In this document: in pieces, positions 59,599 through 64,000 of the stretch
Position numbering within the stretch: position 1 is the first letter of the stretch
How the letters are laid out: every line of letters starts with the position of its first letter
Translations under genes and position numbers: made by a program
The notes under the pieces: model-generated
Database searches by the model: none
Told to the model about the DNA's origin: nothing
Seen by the model: only the letters and a program-made list of their open reading frames with translations
NCBI RefSeq assembly: GCF_001440415.1
Contig: NZ_LLYA01000214.1
Coordinates: forward strand, 1-64,000
Reading direction: 5' to 3'
DNA: 64,000 bases
DNA from: Bradyrhizobium retamae
GTDB taxonomy: Bacteria > Pseudomonadota > Alphaproteobacteria > Rhizobiales > Xanthobacteraceae

Positions 59599-60447
59599 AT
59601 GAGAAAAGACGTGGTCCGGCGCAAGGCGATAGAGCCGAAATCCGGTGCAGACCAGGACGAGAACGCCCGCGACGGCGGCGTGCAGTCCGTCGATCGTGCG
59701 CTCTCGATCATCGAGACGCTGGCTGAAGACGACGAAGGCTATCGCCTGAGCGATCTCGCCATCCGCACGGGACTTTCGACCTCAACCGTGCATCGCCTGC
59801 TCGGGACGCTGGAAAGCCGCCGCTTCGTGCAGTTCGACCGCACCGAATCGAAATGGCACGTCGGCACGCGCGCCTTCACGGTGGGAGCAACCTTCGCCCG
59901 CCGCCGCAATTTCACGGCACAGGCGATGCCATACCTGCGCAAGCTGCGCGACCTGACGCGGGAGACGGCGAATCTCGCCGTCGTCGACGACGAATTCATC
60001 ATCGTGCTGACTCGCATGGAAAGCCGCGAGATCATGCGTTCACTGACCAAGGTCGGCGGCCGTGTCGCCATGGTGGCCTCCGGCGTCGGCAAGGCGGTGC
60101 TCGCGACCTATTCCAACGAAGACGTCAGCGCGATCATCCATCATCACGGCATGCCGCGGTTGACCGAAAAATCGATCGTGCGGCCGAGCGATCTGTTCAA
60201 GGAGCTCGAAAAAATCCGTCGCCAGGGTTTTGCGATCGACGACGAGGAAGCCTGCATGGGCCTGCGCTGCATCGCCGCCGTCGTCTACAACGACTGCGCC
60301 GAGCCCTTGGCAGCGATTTCCGTCTCGGGCATGACCAGCCGGCTGACGGATGAGCGGTTGCCGATGCTCGGGCAGACGGTGCGGGAAGTAGCGGCGGAGC
60401 TGACGGCAGCGCTCGGTGGTGTGGTGCCGGCGACGAGATCGGCCTGA
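59599..60447 (+). CDS. IclR-family transcriptional regulator
   Basis: 282 residues. N-terminal winged helix (VQSVDRALSIIETLAEDDEG, LSDLAIRTGLSTSTVHRLLG, TLESRRFVQFD) and IclR effector domain (ARRRNFTAQAMPYLRKLRDL, MVASGVGKAVLATY, GFAIDDEEACMGLRCIAAVV, with the conserved Cys in the last segment). ATG 59599 preferred; ATG 59587 is possible. It follows the acyl-CoA synthetase gene behind a strong terminator, so it has its own promoter. A second regulator of the oxalate/carboxylate genes is plausible but not shown; the GntR palindrome is absent here. Confidence 0.88.
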   Translation: MRKDVVRRKAIEPKSGADQDENARDGGVQSVDRALSIIETLAEDDEGYRLSDLAIRTGLSTSTVHRLLGTLESRRFVQFDRTESKWHVGTRAFTVGATFARRRNFTAQAMPYLRKLRDLTRETANLAVVDDEFIIVLTRMESREIMRSLTKVGGRVAMVASGVGKAVLATYSNEDVSAIIHHHGMPRLTEKSIVRPSDLFKELEKIRRQGFAIDDEEACMGLRCIAAVVYNDCAEPLAAISVSGMTSRLTDERLPMLGQTVREVAAELTAALGGVVPATRSA

Positions 60448-60469
60448 GCCGGGTTTGCGGTCCGTGCCT

Positions 60470-60525
60470 GCGCGGATTGAGGTTGACGACCAGCTCGTAT
60501 TTGGTCGGCGCCTGCAATGCGAGCA
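60470..60525 (-). pseudogene. Tiny remnant of an ABC-type substrate-binding protein
   Basis: The reverse strand encodes LALQAPTKYELVVNLNPR, very like the C-terminal PVQAPTKYELVINLKTAK segment of a widespread rhizobial ABC substrate-binding family. Fewer than 20 residues survive and the flanks do not continue the family. Only a relic. The rest of 60448-60710 shows nothing I can assign. Confidence 0.4.
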
Positions 60526-60710
60526 CTTCAAACAGCCTTGAATGACTAGCTTGTAAGCTGACTTTCCGCTGGCGACCTCTAATGTCCTGGTCAAATCCGC
60601 TTTGGACATTTGGCGCGACTTGGTCTGAACGACGGTGCCGGATAGCGGCAGGGAATGCAGCAATTGATGCTTGGAAGGGGTTATAGTCGCACCGCAATCG
60701 AGCCATCGCC

Positions 60711-61253
60711 ATGCGCCACGCCTCCCTGTTGCACGCTCTGGCCACAGCCGGCCTGTTCACCGGTCTGTTCCTGGGATCCAGGCTCATCTCAGATGCATCC
60801 GCCGCGACCGCCGGCCACGCCTTGGCCGTCTCCGTCGACGATTTCAATTATATCGACACGTCGAACGAGCCCGCCGATCAGACGGTCGTGCATGAAAAGC
60901 GATTGCGGGCTTTCATGACCGCGCTGCGGGACGACGTCACGGCAGACCGGCGTTTTGAGCTCGTGCCCTCCTCCTGCGCACCAAATTGTCCGAACAACGG
61001 ACCAGCGTTGCGCGATCGGCTGCGCGCGGCGTCACAGACCGGCACGCAGATCCTGATTATCGGCATCGTTCACAAGCTAAGCACGCTGGTGCACGTTGTG
61101 CGGATTGCTGCCATCGATACGACAGCCCAGCGCGTCGTGTTCAGAAAGTACTTCCAGTTCCGCGGTGACAATGACGAGGCATGGCAGCGGGCGGAGCGCT
61201 TTGTATCGGAGGAGGTCCGCGACCGGCTGCTTGAAAGCAGATCACAGCAATAG
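60711..61253 (+). CDS. Exported DUF2380-like protein
   Basis: 180 residues with a signal peptide (ALATAGLFTGLFLGSRLISD, cleavage after ASAAT). The mature part opens with ALAVSVDDFNYIDTSNEP, has two Cys close together (SSCAPNCPNN) and a conserved-looking ILIIGIVHKLSTLVHVVRIA strand region and ends with a helix. This matches my memory of DUF2380/DUF3280 proteins, which are periplasmic and of unknown function. Ribosome-binding site weak; ATG 60711 is the only start giving a full signal peptide. Confidence 0.7.
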   Translation: MRHASLLHALATAGLFTGLFLGSRLISDASAATAGHALAVSVDDFNYIDTSNEPADQTVVHEKRLRAFMTALRDDVTADRRFELVPSSCAPNCPNNGPALRDRLRAASQTGTQILIIGIVHKLSTLVHVVRIAAIDTTAQRVVFRKYFQFRGDNDEAWQRAERFVSEEVRDRLLESRSQQ

Positions 61254-61414
61254 GCGGCGCGCGTCTGCTATGGTGAAAACTGACCTTGCCGGAACGTTCG
61301 CTGTTGGTGCAAAAGAGCGGACGGTTGGCAAGGCCTCTCGATTCGCTAGAATATCCCGCAACGGATGAGCGGACGCGGTTGCGTCGTCTGCTGCAAGAAG
61401 ATGCAGGGGGAGCC

Positions 61415-62476
61415 ATGGATCGCAAGATCGCGATCGTCGGAGCCGGCGCCGTCGGCGGGTACGCCGGCGCCCATATGGTGCAAGCGGGCGAGGACGTCAC
61501 GTTCATTGATCCCTGGCCCGAGCACGTCGAGCACATGCGAAAGCATGGGCTGCGCGTCACCCACGCGATGGATGTCGCGGAATTCTCGGTGCCCGTGCGC
61601 GCGCTTCACGTCACGGATGCGCAGCGGCTCGCCAAGGAGAAGCCGGTCGACATCGCCTTCGTCTGCATGAAATCCTACGACACCTCCTGGGCCACCATGT
61701 TGATCCAGCAATACCTGGCGCCGGACGGCTACGTCGTCTCGCTGCAGAACTGCATGAACGAGGAGACGATTGCCGGCATCGTGGGCTGGGGCAAGACGCT
61801 GGGCTGCATTGCCAGCAGCATCACGGTGAACCTGCCGGAGCCCGGCCATATCCACCGCGGCGCCGGCAAGGGCGGCGCGGCGCACACGGTGTTTCGCGCC
61901 GGCGAGGTGCACGGCCGTATCACACCGCGGGCGGAAGAGGTCTGTCGCCTGGTCGGCTATTCCGACAGCGCCAAGGTGACGGAGAATCTATGGGGTGAGC
62001 GCTGGTCGAAGCTGGTCGCGAACGTCATGGGCAATGGGCTCTCCGCCTGCACCGGCTTGCCGGGCGCCGAAATCCTGCAAAGCGAGCCGCTGCGCCGGTT
62101 CTCGACGCGCCTCGGCAGCGAAGCGATCCGCGTCGGGCAGGCGCATGGCTATCAACTGGAAGAGATATTGCATCTGCCGCCGGACACGATCGCGCGGGCC
62201 GGCGAGGGCGACGAGGAAGCCATGCGCGTCTGCGACGAGCAGCGCTTCAAAGACTCAAAGCGCACGTCTTCCCAGCAGCGTCCCTCGATGGGTCAGGACA
62301 TGCAGAAGGGCCGCCGCACGGAGATCGAGTTCCTCAACGGCTTTGTCGTGCGCGAGGGCGAGAAGATCGGTCTTTCCTGCGCCGCAAACGCCGCGCTGAC
62401 GGATATCGTCAAGCGCGTGGAGCGCGGCGAACTGAGCCCCGATCCGCGGAACATCACGGAATTGCGGATGAACTGA
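61415..62476 (+). CDS. Ketopantoate reductase-family dehydrogenase (ApbA/PanE-like)
   Basis: 353 residues. N-terminal Rossmann fold KIAIVGAGAVGGYAGAHMVQ, the ketopantoate-reductase Lys segment FVCMKSYDTSWA, and the C-terminal helical domain with ERWSKLVANVMGNGLSACTG (conserved Lys and Asn) and MGQDMQKGRRTEIEFLNGFV (conserved R-T-E-I-E..N-G). Catalytic residues therefore fit the family; the true substrate may be another 2-oxoacid since it is longer than PanE (about 300). ATG 61415 follows AGGGGGAGCC. Confidence 0.87.
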   Translation: MDRKIAIVGAGAVGGYAGAHMVQAGEDVTFIDPWPEHVEHMRKHGLRVTHAMDVAEFSVPVRALHVTDAQRLAKEKPVDIAFVCMKSYDTSWATMLIQQYLAPDGYVVSLQNCMNEETIAGIVGWGKTLGCIASSITVNLPEPGHIHRGAGKGGAAHTVFRAGEVHGRITPRAEEVCRLVGYSDSAKVTENLWGERWSKLVANVMGNGLSACTGLPGAEILQSEPLRRFSTRLGSEAIRVGQAHGYQLEEILHLPPDTIARAGEGDEEAMRVCDEQRFKDSKRTSSQQRPSMGQDMQKGRRTEIEFLNGFVVREGEKIGLSCAANAALTDIVKRVERGELSPDPRNITELRMN

Positions 62477-62490
62477 GCGGCCAGCGTCGT

Positions 62491-63909
62491 CTAGTTGACG
62501 GGTCCGCCGCGACCTAAATGCTCCATCTCCGGCTCGACCCTCGTTATCCCGCTCGTCCGGTTGACCATGATCGTGATGAGCCAAAGAACGATGCCCACCC
62601 CGATCAGGACACCGGCGACCCGGTACTGAACGGGGTCCCGGCCGGTCCAGGGACTGGCGAGGAAAGCGCAAAACACAGCGCCCAAGATCGGCAGAATGGT
62701 CGGTGTGCGAAAATGCTGATGACTTACAGAATCGCGCCGAAGCACCAGCACCGCAACGTTAACCACCGTGAAAACGCATAACAAAAGCAGCGCGGTGGTG
62801 CCTCCGAGTGCCGGCACCCCACCGACGAACGTGATCAGGGCAAACGCCAGCAAGGTCGTGAAGCCGATGGCGACATAGGGCGTCCGCCGCGTCCTGTGTA
62901 CTCTCCCGAGAGCTGGCGGAAGCACATGCTCGCGGCTCATGCCATACACAAGGCGACTGGCCATGAGCATATTGATGAGTGCGGTATTGGCCACGGCAAA
63001 CATGGTGATGAATCCAAAGATCCAGATCGGAAAATTTGGCGCGCCCTGTTGGACGACCTTGAGAAGCGGTGTTTCGCCTTCGCCCAATTGCTCCGGCGCC
63101 ACCAGGGTGATTGCCGAGACCGAGACAAGAACATAGATGAGACAAGTAATCACAAGGCCTGCAAGCAGCACCTTTGGAAAGTGACGGCTTGGATCCTTGC
63201 ATTCCTCGGCCATGTTCACCGAATCCTCGAAGCCTACCATGGCAAAGAACGCGAGCGTGGTCGCGGCAATCACCGGCCAGAACATGCCGCTGTCAGCGGT
63301 CGAACGAAACTGAATGACACGCGAGACATCGCCCTGGCCTAACCCGATCGCCCAAAGGCCGATCACAATGATGATCAGCAGTCCCGTCAGTTCCACACAG
63401 GTGAGAACGACGTTCGCTTTCAGACTTTCGCCAACACCGCGGAAATTGACCGCGGCAACGGCTGCCATGAAAGCGAGACCGGTAATCGTGATGGCAAGGG
63501 CCGATAGGTCGAGGCCCATTGCGTTCGACATGTTCGCGGCGAAAGCCCGGGAAGCGGTTGATGCCGAGGTGATACCCGAGCACATCACCGCAAATGCAAC
63601 GATGAAAGTGACGAAATGGATGCCAAAAGCCTTGTGAGTGTAGAGCGCCGCGCCCGCGGCTTTTGGATATTTCGTGACCAGTTCGAGATAGCTGAACGCG
63701 GTCACAAGGGCGACCACAAACGCAACCACAAAAGGCAGCCATACGACACCGCCGACCTGCTTCGCCACCTGGCCGGTGAGCGCATAGATTCCGGTGCCGA
63801 GAATATCGCCGACGATGAACAGCAAGAGCAGCCAGGGGCCCATGACCCTACGAAGGCTCGGTTCGGCGGCGATCGATTGAGTACCGGCGTTCATAGGGAC
63901 ATCGGTCAT
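62491..63909 (-). CDS. APC-superfamily amino acid permease
   Basis: Inner-membrane transporter of 472 residues with 12 predicted helices. Helix 1 has the unwound glycine motif GDILGTGIYALTGQVAKQVG; helix 6 has FFAMVGFEDSVNMAEECKDP; the loop after helix 8 reads SREHVLPPALGRVHRTRRTP. These place it in the APC amino acid permease group. Substrate not deducible and no metabolic genes adjoin. Converges with the ketopantoate-reductase-like gene, 14 bases apart. The 90 bases upstream, to the window end, must hold its promoter. Confidence 0.88.
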   Translation of the reverse strand: MTDVPMNAGTQSIAAEPSLRRVMGPWLLLLFIVGDILGTGIYALTGQVAKQVGGVVWLPFVVAFVVALVTAFSYLELVTKYPKAAGAALYTHKAFGIHFVTFIVAFAVMCSGITSASTASRAFAANMSNAMGLDLSALAITITGLAFMAAVAAVNFRGVGESLKANVVLTCVELTGLLIIIVIGLWAIGLGQGDVSRVIQFRSTADSGMFWPVIAATTLAFFAMVGFEDSVNMAEECKDPSRHFPKVLLAGLVITCLIYVLVSVSAITLVAPEQLGEGETPLLKVVQQGAPNFPIWIFGFITMFAVANTALINMLMASRLVYGMSREHVLPPALGRVHRTRRTPYVAIGFTTLLAFALITFVGGVPALGGTTALLLLCVFTVVNVAVLVLRRDSVSHQHFRTPTILPILGAVFCAFLASPWTGRDPVQYRVAGVLIGVGIVLWLITIMVNRTSGITRVEPEMEHLGRGGPVN

Positions 63910-64000
63910 CGCACGTCCTTTTTATCGGTGGCGCCAGCGCAGTCTACTGGTAGTTGAAGGCCTTGTGCAATAATTCTGCCTGGGGTTCGGCAGTGCGAAT

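Overview
The window reads as chromosomal DNA of a high-GC alphaproteobacterium, most likely Bradyrhizobium or a close Nitrobacteraceae relative. The grounds are the protein families and their wording (GlnE next to a HAMP kinase, a PleC-like kinase, an oxalate cluster with Frc/Oxc, TctC-type transport), weak alphaproteobacterial promoters, CtrA-type TTAA-N7-TTAAC boxes and dispersed structured repeats of the kind familiar from Bradyrhizobium. No rRNA, tRNA or CRISPR array was seen.

Layout. 0-3.5 kb: a type I secretion pair (ABC exporter plus HlyD adaptor). 3.5-8.4 kb: a graveyard of mobile DNA. It holds an IS1182-like transposase fragment, a tyrosine-recombinase fragment, a frameshifted HxlR regulator, one intact ArsR/AHSA1 pair, a cluster of TTATGCCG repeats ending in a perfect 36-bp palindrome, an ardC tail, a frameshifted parB-like gene spliced to a piece of ornithine aminotransferase, and a twice-frameshifted P4-type integrase. 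8.4-19 kb: core-like genes (orphan sensor kinase, glnE, LysR regulator, PleC-like kinase, cation efflux). 19-20.2 kb: non-coding, structured repeats. 20.2-31 kb: cyclase/AAA/TPR signalling protein, amidohydrolase, a PQQ alcohol dehydrogenase with a lanthanide-type Asp-x-Asp signature plus its cytochrome c, copper chaperone, aldo/keto reductase, and a small coiled-coil gene behind two CtrA boxes. 31-37 kb: quinone oxidoreductase, nitronate monooxygenase, a PPi-type phosphofructokinase and an archaeal-type FBP aldolase/phosphatase, then a TPR protein. 38-45.4 kb and 53.2-60.4 kb: two halves of an oxalate/formate gene set (OFA antiporter, TctCBA, CBS protein, Frc, Oxc, GntR regulator, NDP-forming acyl-CoA synthetase, IclR). 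Between the halves, 45.8-53 kb, sits a second type I secretion module with two glycine-rich proteins that look like its cargo, a LuxR regulator and a lipoprotein. 60.7-64 kb: a secreted DUF protein, a ketopantoate-reductase-like enzyme and an amino-acid permease.

How the parts work together. Six copies of a 17-bp palindrome, TGGYAT-N5-ATRCCA, lie in front of the CBS gene, the OFA antiporter, the tctCBA operon, a 45-residue protein gene, the gntR-oxc-frc operon and the acyl-CoA synthetase. This gives a coherent, testable oxalate regulon under the FCD-type GntR protein, scattered over 18 kb. The secretion module in its middle is bounded on one side by intact frc and on the other by a diverged, truncated second frc 3' end with its own terminator, which suggests the module was inserted into (or rearranged within) the oxalate locus.

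Gene starts were chosen by ribosome-binding sites. Functional assignments rest on recognised motifs and families only; no database search was run.
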